Notes: generated from the sequence alone by a model not told the origin. A stretch of 11,833 nucleotides of DNA from an uncultured Atopobium sp. (GCA_916720465.1 CAKARF010000024.1:1-11833); one strand, 5' to 3'; shown: positions 1 through 6,461, counted from the first letter of the stretch. A program made the numbers and translations.

Positions 1-189
1 GCATTGAAGAGCGCGAAGACATTATGGTCTGGTGGAAAAATCATGAAAGTATAAGGCACAGACCTCTCATCAATTAGTGATGAAGAGATTGAGGCAGTAT
101 ATAATGAGCTCAATCTGAGGCCACGTAAGCGACTGGGTTGGAAGTGCCCTTGGGAAGTTTACCATCACCAAACGTTGCACTTGCTTTGA
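1..189 (+). pseudogene. IS30-family transposase, degraded 3' remnant
   Basis: From 55 to the TGA at 187-189 the plus strand encodes 44 residues beginning GTDLSSISDEEIEAVYNEL, followed by RPRKRLGWKCPWEVYHHQ and a short tail. This is the typical C-terminus of IS30-family DDE transposases (NxRPRKxLGWxxPxEV). The frame is blocked by TAA at 52-54, directly before the conserved GTD. Upstream, frame 2 shows HYGLVEK (about 25-45), resembling the NGLVRKY stretch that precedes KGTD in intact members, so the reading frame is shifted by small deletions. The element is therefore dead, at least at this end. The rest lies outside the window. No clear terminal inverted repeat was found after the stop. Confidence 0.8.
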
Positions 190-415
190 GAATTCAAGAG
201 CGAAAACCCCTTATCGGACAGTTATTTAGAAACTGATTTTCCAAAGAGTGTCACATCTTCTCCGATTCGTATCCCGTATAGAAGGGTCAAGCAAGTGTCG
301 CATGAATTTCATTATATACAAGACAGCTTTATTTAGAATCAGTTGAAGGACACACGTAAGATGGAGAAGTTGGAGTTTAAATGCACTTTACTCGAATATT
401 CCTCTCCACAATCTC
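190..415. other. Gene-free spacer between IS30 remnant and ATPase
   Basis: This AT-rich stretch lies downstream of both the IS30 remnant and the convergent ATPase gene. I find no open frame with recognisable protein character, no RNA gene and no stem followed by a T-run. A weak 5-bp dyad (CAGTT/AACTG, about 219-235) is the only local symmetry I noticed. It may contain the outer end of the IS30 element. Confidence 0.5.
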
Positions 416-1702
416 TTATGCCCCCAAGGTATCGATCGGAATAACATATATCCCATCCGAGCGCCGTCTACGCGCCATCGTCCCTTTACCGAGCAGCACA
501 GCCATAAAGCTAGGCTTAGGATTTCTTGCTGCAGGATTAGCAGCCACCTTTCTCGCAACTCTTATGAGATTCGCAGCCGCATCTTCTACTTTAGATTCCC
601 CCATCTTGATTTCAATGGCTGCCCATCGACCATCTGTCAATTCAATAATGGCGTCAACCTCAAGCCCATCGGCGTCCGCATAATATCGTAAAGATCCCCC
701 ATACGACTTAGGCAAAGCGGAAACGTAAACGGACAAATCATGAATGCAGAGTGACTCAATCAATAAACCAAAAAGCTGTCCGTCTTTAAGTAAGCGTGAA
801 GAGTCGACACCTAATAAACTGGCCACGAGAGACGTATCGCAGAAATATCGTTTTGGTTTCGTGCGCAGCCTTGACTTTGACCTGATTGGCGCATCCCAGC
901 CCGAGAGCTCCTCAATAAAATAGTTGCGTCTAAACTCTTCAAGGTATGAGGATATGGTCCCATCCACCGGAGCTATATTGTCAAAGGCAGCAATATCATC
1001 TCTCACGGTACCCAGCGTTGCACTCGTTGCTACATTTCGTGCAAGAGATGCAGCTATGCGGCGGGACAGAAGTGGACTTTTCCCCGCGCGAGGCATGCTT
1101 ACATCAAAAAGCGCATTAAGATACTCATCGGTAACGGCCCTTGGATCCGCCAATTTTTTTGTTTGAAGAGCCGGCCACCCACCGCGGCATACAATATTGG
1201 CTAAATCGGCGAGATCAATATGAGATTGAGCCGGCTGGAAGGAATCTTCAAAGAGTCCCAAAAGAGATACTGCTCCCGTAGAATCTCCAGTCTCTGCAAG
1301 ACTCATAGTATGCATACGCAACCGTGCAATGCGTCCTGCTCCACTGTGTCTTTTTTCATCTTCGGGAGGAGTGGAGGAGCCTGTCAAAATAAACTGTCCC
1401 GGCTTATTTGCACTATCATCAATCCTATGACGTACAATATTCCATATAGCAGGTATATCTTGCCACTCGTCAATAACATGAGGGGTATCACCAACAAGAG
1501 CAAGCTGTGGATCATCCATATAGATCTGTTCGGATTCATCCACACGTGTCACACTCTTGCCAAATGACTGTGCCGTCCAGGATTTCCCCGACCAACGAGG
1601 ACCACAAAGTTCTATACCACCAAAGGTATCCAGAAGGACCTGCACCTGTGAATCAATAATACGAGGAATGTATGTTTCCGGCTTAAACTTTGAATATCTC
1701 AT
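416..1702 (-). CDS. AAA family ATPase with DUF4143 C-terminal domain
   Basis: This 428-residue protein has the two-part build of the widespread AAA_14/DUF4143 ATPases, usually about 400-450 residues. The N-terminal ATPase shows Walker A GPRWSGKSW (34-42), Walker B HVIDEW (75-80), sensor-like ILTGSS (105-110) and a GRIARLRM segment (123-130). The DUF4143 part (about 200-428) contains EVD (348-350) and EIK (364-366), the spacing of a PD-(D/E)XK-like nuclease core, as is usual in this family. The cellular role of the family is not established; members are often mobile or linked to repeats. The start ATG is preceded by GGAAGGGGG on the minus strand, 4 nt from the ATG. It stands alone, divergent from the TetR gene, downstream of a four-copy repeat array. 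It looks intact. I am sure of the family but not of a function. Confidence 0.93.
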   Translation of the reverse strand: MRYSKFKPETYIPRIIDSQVQVLLDTFGGIELCGPRWSGKSWTAQSFGKSVTRVDESEQIYMDDPQLALVGDTPHVIDEWQDIPAIWNIVRHRIDDSANKPGQFILTGSSTPPEDEKRHSGAGRIARLRMHTMSLAETGDSTGAVSLLGLFEDSFQPAQSHIDLADLANIVCRGGWPALQTKKLADPRAVTDEYLNALFDVSMPRAGKSPLLSRRIAASLARNVATSATLGTVRDDIAAFDNIAPVDGTISSYLEEFRRNYFIEELSGWDAPIRSKSRLRTKPKRYFCDTSLVASLLGVDSSRLLKDGQLFGLLIESLCIHDLSVYVSALPKSYGGSLRYYADADGLEVDAIIELTDGRWAAIEIKMGESKVEDAAANLIRVARKVAANPAARNPKPSFMAVLLGKGTMARRRRSDGIYVIPIDTLGA

Positions 1703-1726
1703 AAGACCCCCTTCCTCGTAAGAACT

Positions 1727-1757
1727 ATTGTAATGCCTGATGATAGCACAAATTCAA
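1727..1757 (-). promoter_or_regulatory. Possible promoter of the ATPase gene
   Basis: Read on the minus strand, TTGAAT (1752-1757) and TACAAT (1727-1732) form a sigma-A-like pair with a long 19-nt spacer, 25 nt before the start codon at 1702. The -35 box ends 10 nt from the repeat array at 1768, so the array sits where an upstream activator or repressor site would be. The long spacer makes the call tentative. Confidence 0.35.
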
Positions 1758-1767
1758 CTCTTCATTA

Positions 1768-1848
1768 ATGATTTTCGAGGATTTCCATTTATGATTTTCG
1801 AGCTAACTCAACTATGTTTTTCGAGCCATTATATTGATGATTTTCGAA
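1768..1848 (+). repeat. Four 12-bp direct repeats, exact 23-bp period
   Basis: The core ATGATTTTCGAG occurs at 1768-1779 and 1791-1802, as ATGTTTTTCGAG at 1814-1825, and as ATGATTTTCGAA at 1837-1848. Starts are exactly 23 bp apart and the 11-bp spacers share no obvious sequence. An inverted partial copy (TTCGAAAAT) lies at 1931-1939, near the TetR promoter. The strict period, about two helical turns, suggests same-face protein binding, as in operator or iteron arrays. The array lies between two divergent genes and could serve either. The cores are too short and the period too small for CRISPR. Confidence 0.85.
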
Positions 1849-1958
1849 GAATTAACCGCAGTGAAGGAATTGCTGTACGCCGTAATTCCTCCTAAATTTC
1901 GCCGACAAGAAGCCCGTGGTTTCTCCAACTTCGAAAATATCGAGGCAATTTCACAAGG

Positions 1959-1964
1959 TATAAT
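1959..1964 (+). promoter_or_regulatory. -10 box of the TetR gene
   Basis: A perfect TATAAT lies 68 nt before the chosen TetR start at 2032. The hexamer 17 nt upstream (AATATC, 1936-1941) is a poor -35, so an activator or a weak promoter is likely. If transcription starts near 1971, the dyad at 1983-2000 falls in the early transcribed region, a common place for an autorepressor operator. Confidence 0.45.
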
Positions 1965-1982
1965 AGCCGGTATTACAAAGTG

Positions 1983-2000
1983 CGTATGCCATACGTATAC
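1983..2000. promoter_or_regulatory. Dyad operator candidate for the TetR regulator
   Basis: CGTATGCCATACG (1983-1995) is a perfect inverted repeat with 6-bp arms and a 1-nt centre. It overlaps a second palindrome, ATACGTAT (1991-1998). It lies just downstream of the TATAAT and 32 nt before the TetR start codon. Position and symmetry suit binding of a dimeric TetR-family repressor. Which protein binds is inferred from adjacency only. Confidence 0.45.
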
Positions 2001-2031
2001 AGCGGCTATAAAAACGAAAGGTCTGTGTTTT

Positions 2032-2667
2032 ATGAGTGAGCAGAGTCATGCTGCGCGCAAGAAAAATACATTCCAAACCACAGAGATTGATGACAGTGCC
2101 GCACAAAAAGAAAGAATCATTGCAGCCGCCTATTCTATTGGGGCAAAACAAGGACTTGCCGCAATTTCCGCACGAGGAGTCGCACGGAATGCAAATGTTT
2201 CAGTTGGCTACTTGTACAAACTCTTTCCTTCAAAGAGCGACATCATGGTCGCGGCTGCTGAACGTTATTTTGAGCACACTCTCTTCCAGGAAATATGTCA
2301 TATCAACGTGGAAGAATCATACGTCGAGTATTGCAAGAGACTTTGGGATTGCGCCTCTGCAGCAGTTGCTGTCTTTAGGAGAGACTGGTTAAGGGACTGG
2401 AAAGATCTTCCAAAAGCCGATCTTCTCGCCGCCCAAATTCGCATGGATACCATGCTTGAACATGCAAAGTCAGGATTTGAAAAAGTTCTCACACAAGATG
2501 AGCATATTGATTGGAAAACACTACCGGCAGAGATAGATGTAGCGTCTATTACGACGTTTACCGTGCGTGCCATGTTGGATTCCTTACGCGAGAAAAACGC
2601 CGATTGCACGGTACTGTTTACGCTCCTTGAACGCGGTCTTTACGATACCGGCCGGCATAATCTCTAA
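2032..2667 (+). CDS. TetR/AcrR family transcriptional regulator
   Basis: The protein has 211 residues, normal for TetR regulators. The N-terminal DNA-binding domain (about 24-75) contains a helix-turn-helix of the form ISARGVARNANVSVGYLYKL (45-64) followed by FPSKSDIM, the usual TetR signature. The C-terminal half is a divergent ligand and dimerisation domain, and its ligand cannot be read from sequence. The frame stays open upstream to 1834, but I chose ATG 2032: it has an AAAGG 10 nt upstream, gives the family length, and the added residues would precede the domain and overlap the promoter and dyad. The gene precedes the HsmA-family gene on the same strand, separated by 137 nt, so it probably controls that gene and itself. 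Confidence 0.92.
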   Translation: MSEQSHAARKKNTFQTTEIDDSAAQKERIIAAAYSIGAKQGLAAISARGVARNANVSVGYLYKLFPSKSDIMVAAAERYFEHTLFQEICHINVEESYVEYCKRLWDCASAAVAVFRRDWLRDWKDLPKADLLAAQIRMDTMLEHAKSGFEKVLTQDEHIDWKTLPAEIDVASITTFTVRAMLDSLREKNADCTVLFTLLERGLYDTGRHNL

Positions 2668-2804
2668 AATAGCGTCTGACCAAAGCATCGTGAACCAAAC
2701 CGTATTGTTGTTCACACTATGGCAACTAGCATCAATACCGTCCATAAATCACGACCAAATGCTTGAACCAAAAGGTAGAGCAATATGTATGGGACGGTGT
2801 CTTT

Positions 2805-3269
2805 ATGCTTGGATTTGCTACGGTAGCGATTACAGGTGCGCTCGTTTTTTATACTATTGGCGTTTTTGCCGAACACCAGTCGGGCACACTTAAACTGAGT
2901 CATATCGTGCTTTTTTACTTGGGGTTTACGTGTGACACAACAGGAACAGCATGTATGTCTTTTATTGCACAAAACGGCTCTCAGAATCCGGTACATGCGA
3001 CGACCGGAGCACTTGCAATTATCCTTATGATCGTACACGCAGTATGGGCAACCATTGTGTATTCCAAGAAAAATCCTACAACGCTCGCTCGCTTCCATTG
3101 TCTCAGTATTGGAGTTTGGCTTGTGTGGCTTGTGCCTTACATTTGCGGCATGCTCATGGGAATACCGGCTCTTGCCATAGGACCAAACCTCGCGCTTGGT
3201 ATAGCGATTGGTATAGCCTTCGTCATTGGCCTCATTGCATATCAATGCAAACCATGTGCTCGCACGTAG
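2805..3269 (+). CDS. hsmA: HsmA-family membrane protein (TIGR03987-like)
   Basis: This is a 154-residue polytopic membrane protein with hydrophobic segments at about 3-21, 33-53, 65-86, 98-119 and 128-146. The motifs ALVFYTIGVFAE (12-23), GFTCDTTGT (40-48), TTGALAIILMIVHAVWATIV (66-85) and the run FHCLSIGVWLVWLVPYICGM (97-116) match what I remember of the HsmA/TIGR03987 family. In Clostridioides difficile, HsmA binds heme at the membrane and lessens oxidative stress, under the MarR-type regulator HsmR. Histidines 33, 64, 78 and 98 are possible heme ligands (inference). ATG 2805 is preferred because the hydrophobic segment begins at once; an in-frame TTG at 2763 would add 14 residues. The ribosome-binding site is weak. 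The neighbour here is a TetR gene rather than a MarR one. Confidence 0.82.
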   Translation: MLGFATVAITGALVFYTIGVFAEHQSGTLKLSHIVLFYLGFTCDTTGTACMSFIAQNGSQNPVHATTGALAIILMIVHAVWATIVYSKKNPTTLARFHCLSIGVWLVWLVPYICGMLMGIPALAIGPNLALGIAIGIAFVIGLIAYQCKPCART

Positions 3270-3291
3270 CTATGAAAGGATAATTTGGCGA

Positions 3292-3325
3292 TATAATGCG
3301 TCGGCACTACATTACACCAGCCGAC
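3292..3325 (+). promoter_or_regulatory. -10 box and inverted repeat before the flavodoxin remnant
   Basis: A perfect TATAAT at 3292-3297 is followed by GTCGGC (3300-3305) and GCCGAC (3320-3325), a perfect 6-bp inverted repeat with a 14-nt loop. This lies 17-50 nt before the flavodoxin ATG. It resembles a promoter with a downstream operator or hairpin. The -35 region is not convincing. The dyad differs from the one before the TetR gene. Confidence 0.35.
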
Positions 3326-3341
3326 CGATAGGAATCCTTAC

Positions 3342-3461
3342 ATGAATCCTTTGATTGTGTACTACTCATATTCAGGCATAACAAGAAAGCTCGTGGAAGA
3401 CATTGCACTCATTACGGACGGAGAACTACAAGAGCTTGAACCTCAAGATCCGTATTCGCCT
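3342..3461 (+). pseudogene. Flavodoxin, truncated N-terminal fragment
   Basis: The first 40 codons read MNPLIVYYSYSGITRKLVED, then a typical first alpha helix and second beta strand ending at LEPQDPYSP. This is the start of a flavodoxin-family protein, with the FMN phosphate loop YSYSGITRK (normally SGNTRK; the Asn is Ile here). Flavodoxins usually exceed 140 residues. After PYS the resemblance stops and the frame runs antisense into the metallophosphoesterase gene, ending at 3644. The gene has thus lost its 3' portion, apparently by a deletion or insertion that joined it to the next locus. Start codon and ribosome site (AGGA, 9 nt upstream) remain. It probably once formed a unit with the HsmA-family gene 72 nt upstream. 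Confidence 0.75.
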
Positions 3462-3492
3462 ACTACTTCTTTTTATTGTCACCCTAATCGCT

Positions 3493-4353
3493 CTACAAAA
3501 ATGGCAATACGTAGGTATTCATCCAGTTCCAAGAAGCCATATCCCACGACTCCAAGCCCAGCTCTTCTGAAGTTACCACTCTGGCCGACGTGCCCTCAAC
3601 CAGAAGCATGCTGCCATCTCCAACGGCTATCAAATGTGGCGTAAGACTGAACGTATCGCAAAAAATCAACTTTGATTTTGTACGTGCACCATCTTTGGTA
3701 GGAATCTCCCATATATCAATGGATTCAACGGGAGTATGTCCAACAATTTGATTGACACCAGGAAGCGGATCTTGATAGAGCTCTGATAAATCCGCCCAAA
3801 GTGGACTGGCAATTTCGCTTCCACCACGACCTGGCCCTGCACTGTCAAGTGCAGCGAGAGCTTTATCGTCTCCACGTTGAAACATTTCATTGAGAGCATC
3901 GGAAAGCGTACAAGGAGTTTCCCTTTGGTCTGACGTAAGAAAGCGATAAGCCCACTCCCTTGTTATGCCCGCGTGTGTTACTACATAATTGCCCACAACG
4001 CATGCCATCTGAATCTTCATATAGGTAAGCGCTTCCGAAACTTCTTTATAGAGATCGGTATGCGTACCAGGCCCTGGAATACCTCGTAAATATTGCATGT
4101 CATGGTTTCCTAGGACAAAATCAACATCAAGACCATGCTTTCTTTTACCGTCAATCCATGTTAAAAAGTCATCAATCGCATCCAACATAATCGAACGGTT
4201 GGAGTGCCACTCATCAACATAGTCCCCGCAAAACACAACGCGATTAACATCCAGTTTCTTTATCGCTTGGTCAACTCGACTTAAAATGAGATCTTCTTTA
4301 AGGTGCATATCTCCTATGACAAGTGTTTTTGCTTTGTTTTCGGAATTACTCAT
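3493..4353 (-). CDS. Calcineurin-like metallophosphoesterase
   Basis: The 286-residue protein carries all signature blocks of the calcineurin-like/PPP phosphoesterase fold: GDMH (14-17), GDYVD (43-47), GNHD (82-85), THAG (126-129) and GHTP (205-208). These place the usual dimetal ligands at D15, H17, D44, N83, H127 and H206. The spacing resembles PPP-type serine/threonine or bis(nucleosyl)tetraphosphate phosphatases, but the substrate cannot be told. There is no signal peptide, so it is probably cytoplasmic. The start has GAGAGG 5 nt upstream. The YafQ-type toxin gene ends 31 nt upstream on the same strand, so they may be co-transcribed. Its 3' end overlaps the leftover open frame of the truncated flavodoxin on the other strand. 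Confidence 0.92.
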   Translation of the reverse strand: MSNSENKAKTLVIGDMHLKEDLILSRVDQAIKKLDVNRVVFCGDYVDEWHSNRSIMLDAIDDFLTWIDGKRKHGLDVDFVLGNHDMQYLRGIPGPGTHTDLYKEVSEALTYMKIQMACVVGNYVVTHAGITREWAYRFLTSDQRETPCTLSDALNEMFQRGDDKALAALDSAGPGRGGSEIASPLWADLSELYQDPLPGVNQIVGHTPVESIDIWEIPTKDGARTKSKLIFCDTFSLTPHLIAVGDGSMLLVEGTSARVVTSEELGLESWDMASWNWMNTYVLPFL

Positions 4354-4384
4354 CTTTGCCTCTCAAGAAGTTAGTTTCAAAAAT

Positions 4385-4675
4385 TTACAACCCAAGCAGT
4401 TCGCTATGACTCCCTAAGCGCGTAGCGACAAGCACAAGCTCATCTTCTTTAATACGATAAATAAGAAGCCAATCAGGTTCAATATGACATTCGCGATGTC
4501 CTCGATACACTCCTCCTAAAGAGTGATCACACACTGATTTTGGAAGTTCTTCTCTACATACAAGCTTCTCAAGAATTTTCTCAAGTTTTTCAGGGTTTTT
4601 ACCCTGCTTTTTTGCTCTTTTGTAGCTTGAATTCTCATTGCTAGTGCAACAACAAAAGACAAGGTAGTGACCCAT
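4385..4675 (-). CDS. YafQ-family (RelE superfamily) mRNA interferase toxin
   Basis: The 96-residue protein matches the YafQ branch of RelE/ParE toxins: a lysine-rich N-terminal helix region (SYKRAKKQGKNPEKLEKILE), then DHSLGG, YRGHRECHIEPDWLLIYRI and LGSHSEL. The residues corresponding to the E. coli YafQ active site are visible as H51, H64, D68, W69 and H90; the final aromatic (F91 in E. coli) appears replaced by L94. YafQ toxins cleave mRNA on the ribosome and are normally held by a DinJ/RelB antitoxin encoded just upstream. No such gene is visible here. The first 13 residues, with three cysteines in a row, are atypical. The next upstream feature is a repeat cluster rather than an antitoxin, so this may be an orphan or impaired toxin. 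Confidence 0.85.
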   Translation of the reverse strand: MGHYLVFCCCTSNENSSYKRAKKQGKNPEKLEKILEKLVCREELPKSVCDHSLGGVYRGHRECHIEPDWLLIYRIKEDELVLVATRLGSHSELLGL

Positions 4676-4750
4676 GGGTCTACAATGGCGAGAAAATCAG
4701 GCTCCATGCAAGCGTCCATGGAAAGGCAATCTCGGGCACGCTTCAAAGTC

Positions 4751-4809
4751 TGCCTGAAAAGTGCAAAGAATCTGTGTTTGAGACACAGATTCTTTGATGA
4801 AATCAGGCA
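4751..4809. repeat. Large inverted repeat / hairpin
   Basis: Perfect 14-bp arms CAAAGAATCTGTGT (4764-4777) and ACACAGATTCTTTG (4783-4796) enclose a 5-nt loop TTGAG. After a 6-nt internal mismatch on each side, a second stem TGCCTGA (4751-4757) / TCAGGCA (4803-4809) continues the pairing. No T-run follows on either strand, so it is not a standard intrinsic terminator. It could still slow or end transcription, or be the tip of a small mobile repeat. Confidence 0.8.
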
Positions 4810-4870
4810 GAATCCACCGATTCTTTTACATTTTCAGGCAAAAGATACAGATTCTTTGCAGAAATCAGGC
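4752..4870. repeat. Cluster of four 21-nt repeats, one inverted, three at 31-bp period
   Basis: Copies fit the pattern GATTCTTT, 7 variable nt, then TCAGGC. Direct copies are at 4788-4808, 4819-4839 and 4850-4870, with starts exactly 31 bp apart and 10-nt spacers. An inverted copy lies at 4752-4772. The inverted and first direct copies face each other and form the large hairpin listed separately. The cluster fills the gap between the orphan toxin and the membrane-protein gene. Such spaced units may be a miniature mobile element, a binding array or a structured RNA. I do not recognise the family. Confidence 0.8.
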
Positions 4871-4922
4871 GCGTAACAGCTGGCATTGCCTTGTGCGCGT
4901 CGGGAGGTTGTCGCCTTACAGT

Positions 4923-5486
4923 TTAGCGGACGGCAACGCCCCAGTTAGCGGACATCCAGGTCCAGAGGAAATAGACCACCGCGGCGATGATAGCCAAAAC
5001 AATGATGGCGGCGATCAGCGAACCTGCATTTGAGCGGCGCTCTTTTCTAACAAAGATGTCGCGCTGACCCTTAGGAACCTGCAGGAACTGGCCGTAGTGG
5101 ACGTCCTTACGAAGGTGAGCAATCTCGTTCTTTGGTTTGCGCCAACCCTTCTTCGCGTAAGAACCCTTGCTGGATTCGAAGCCAGCAGCCTGGTTCTCGG
5201 GAAGTTCGAGCTTCTCGCCCGGCATTGTAAAGTCGCTGATAGGTTCCACTGTTTTGTGATGGCGATGCTGGCGAACGTATGGCTGCTTTGAGGCACCTTC
5301 GCCTTCGTACTCGGAAGCTTCAGATGTCGAGAAGTGCTGCGCGCCAGTTGCGTGAAGGTCGGCTCCATCGGCTGGTTGAGCTTCCTGCTCAAAAGATTCA
5401 GCGTATTCAAAGTCCTGCTGGGTGTCAGAGCGAGGGTTCTGATCCGCAGGTGAAACGTTATTTTCAAGGTTGTTCGAGGTGTCCAC
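4923..5486 (-). CDS. Membrane-anchored protein of unknown function
   Basis: With the GTG start at 5486 this is a 187-residue protein: a long hydrophilic, acidic and probably disordered N-terminal region, a basic middle with HRHHK and KKGWRKPK, then KERR directly before one hydrophobic segment (about 156-177, SLIAAIIVLAIIAAVVYF) and a short tail. The positive residues suggest the bulk is cytoplasmic with a C-terminal anchor. I chose GTG 5486 because AAAGGA lies 5 nt upstream. Longer starts (ATG 5531, 203 residues; 5609, 228 residues) lack a good ribosome site and add residues of no protein character. It lies 132 nt downstream of the WalJ-type gene on the same strand. I do not recognise the family and propose no function. 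Confidence 0.72.
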   Translation of the reverse strand: MDTSNNLENNVSPADQNPRSDTQQDFEYAESFEQEAQPADGADLHATGAQHFSTSEASEYEGEGASKQPYVRQHRHHKTVEPISDFTMPGEKLELPENQAAGFESSKGSYAKKGWRKPKNEIAHLRKDVHYGQFLQVPKGQRDIFVRKERRSNAGSLIAAIIVLAIIAAVVYFLWTWMSANWGVAVR

Positions 5487-5618
5487 GATGATCCTTTTGT
5501 CGTAGTCTCGCAAAACATTGATATAAAACATGATACCGCAGCTCGTGTAATCCTGCACAGTTTTGCTTGGATATTTAAACGGCAGCCTGCGTGGGAAGGC
5601 GGCACGCAAACGCTCAGT

Positions 5619-6461
5619 TTACAGCGACATCGGCCAATCTTGGCTGGCAACGCAGACGGCAAGAGAGCCGTCGGGAGTCTGCGCCTCGGTGAACGCATCG
5701 TTGAGAGGCTGCGCGCCAACCGCTTCTGCAAGCGTTCTAACTGCGACACTTGGACGGTTATTCTCGTGAGAGAGATGCATGCCAACCACACAGCGAGTAT
5801 TTGGGCCTACGAGCTGTGACAACGCCTGTGCGGTGTACTCATTTGACAGGTGACCAGAGTCTCCATGGACTCGTTGCTTGAGTACGTACGGATAAGGGCC
5901 TGTGAGCAGCATGTGCTCGTTATGGTTGGACTCGATAGCAAGAATGCGCACGTCGGAAAGGTATTCGAGAGCCTCGGGCGTCAGAACGCCCGTGTCTGTG
6001 CAGTAGCCCACAGAGTCTACGATGCGCCTATCAGGACCGGTGAGAAAATCAAAGCGCATACCCATGGGCTCGCAGACATCGTGCGAGGTGGGGAACGTGC
6101 TTACCTCAATGTCTGGCGCGGCATCAATATGAACAGAACCCGTCTGGTCAACAAGGGTAAAGGTGACGTTTGAACAGGAGCTTCTTCTTGAGAGTGCGGC
6201 GGCAGTTCCTGTTGTAGCAAACACAGGAACATCAAAAGTTTTACTGACAACCGAAAGACCTGAGACGTGGTCGGTGTGCTCGTGCGTAATAAAGATGGCT
6301 ACGAGCTCAGACAGGTTAACGTTCAGTTCTTTAGACCGACGCAGAATTTCTTTTCTAGAGATTCCACAATCAATCATAATGAGACCATCAGGCGTTTCTA
6401 ACAGGCTGCAGTTGCCCTTTGATCCGCTCGCAAGAATATGTAGGCGAAACGTGGGATTCAT
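5619..6461 (-). CDS. MBL-fold metallohydrolase, WalJ/YycJ type
   Basis: The 280-residue protein is a cytoplasmic metallo-beta-lactamase-fold enzyme. It opens with LHILASGSKGNCSLLET (7-23) and DCGISRKEI (31-39), the hallmark of the WalJ/YycJ/VicX group. Metal ligands are visible in THEHTDH (59-65: H60, H62, D64, H65), SHD (H127), D156 in CTDTG and H229. SNHNEHML (179-186) and GHLSN (203-207) are also conserved in the family. Relatives are 5'-3' exonucleases or DNA-repair-linked hydrolases, sometimes near walRK, which is absent here. ATG 6461 starts exactly at the family N-terminus; the frame stays open 28 codons further, but that part is unrelated. The gene is divergent from tilS, with 69 nt between start codons. 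Confidence 0.92.
   Translation of the reverse strand: MNPTFRLHILASGSKGNCSLLETPDGLIMIDCGISRKEILRRSKELNVNLSELVAIFITHEHTDHVSGLSVVSKTFDVPVFATTGTAAALSRRSSCSNVTFTLVDQTGSVHIDAAPDIEVSTFPTSHDVCEPMGMRFDFLTGPDRRIVDSVGYCTDTGVLTPEALEYLSDVRILAIESNHNEHMLLTGPYPYVLKQRVHGDSGHLSNEYTAQALSQLVGPNTRCVVGMHLSHENNRPSVAVRTLAEAVGAQPLNDAFTEAQTPDGSLAVCVASQDWPMSL

Noticed and set aside
3..77. Short open frame at the window edge (IEEREDIMVWWKNHESI...)
   Set aside because: The same bases align better, with frameshifts, to the IS30 transposase region just before GTD, so it is probably degenerate transposase rather than a separate gene end.
1768..1848. CRISPR-like array
   Set aside because: Repeats are only 12 bp, spacers 11 bp, and no cas gene is present.
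1834..2031. 66-codon N-terminal extension of the TetR gene
   Set aside because: It would overlap the TATAAT and dyad, has no family counterpart, and begins at a TTG inside the 23-bp repeat array; ATG 2032 gives the normal length.
2712..3245. 177-codon minus-strand frame opposite the HsmA gene
   Set aside because: Cys/Arg/Lys-rich composition and no motif; it is the antisense of a clear membrane protein.
4788..4870. CRISPR-like array in the 31-bp-period repeats
   Set aside because: Repeats of 21 nt with 10-nt spacers and an inverted copy do not fit any CRISPR design.
4667..4876. 69-codon plus-strand frame across the repeat cluster
   Set aside because: It lies on inverted and direct DNA repeats whose 31-bp period shifts the frame in each unit, so it is unlikely to be selected as protein.
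5487..5609. Longer starts for the membrane protein (5531 or 5609)
   Set aside because: Neither has a convincing ribosome site, while GTG 5486 has AAAGGA at 5 nt spacing.
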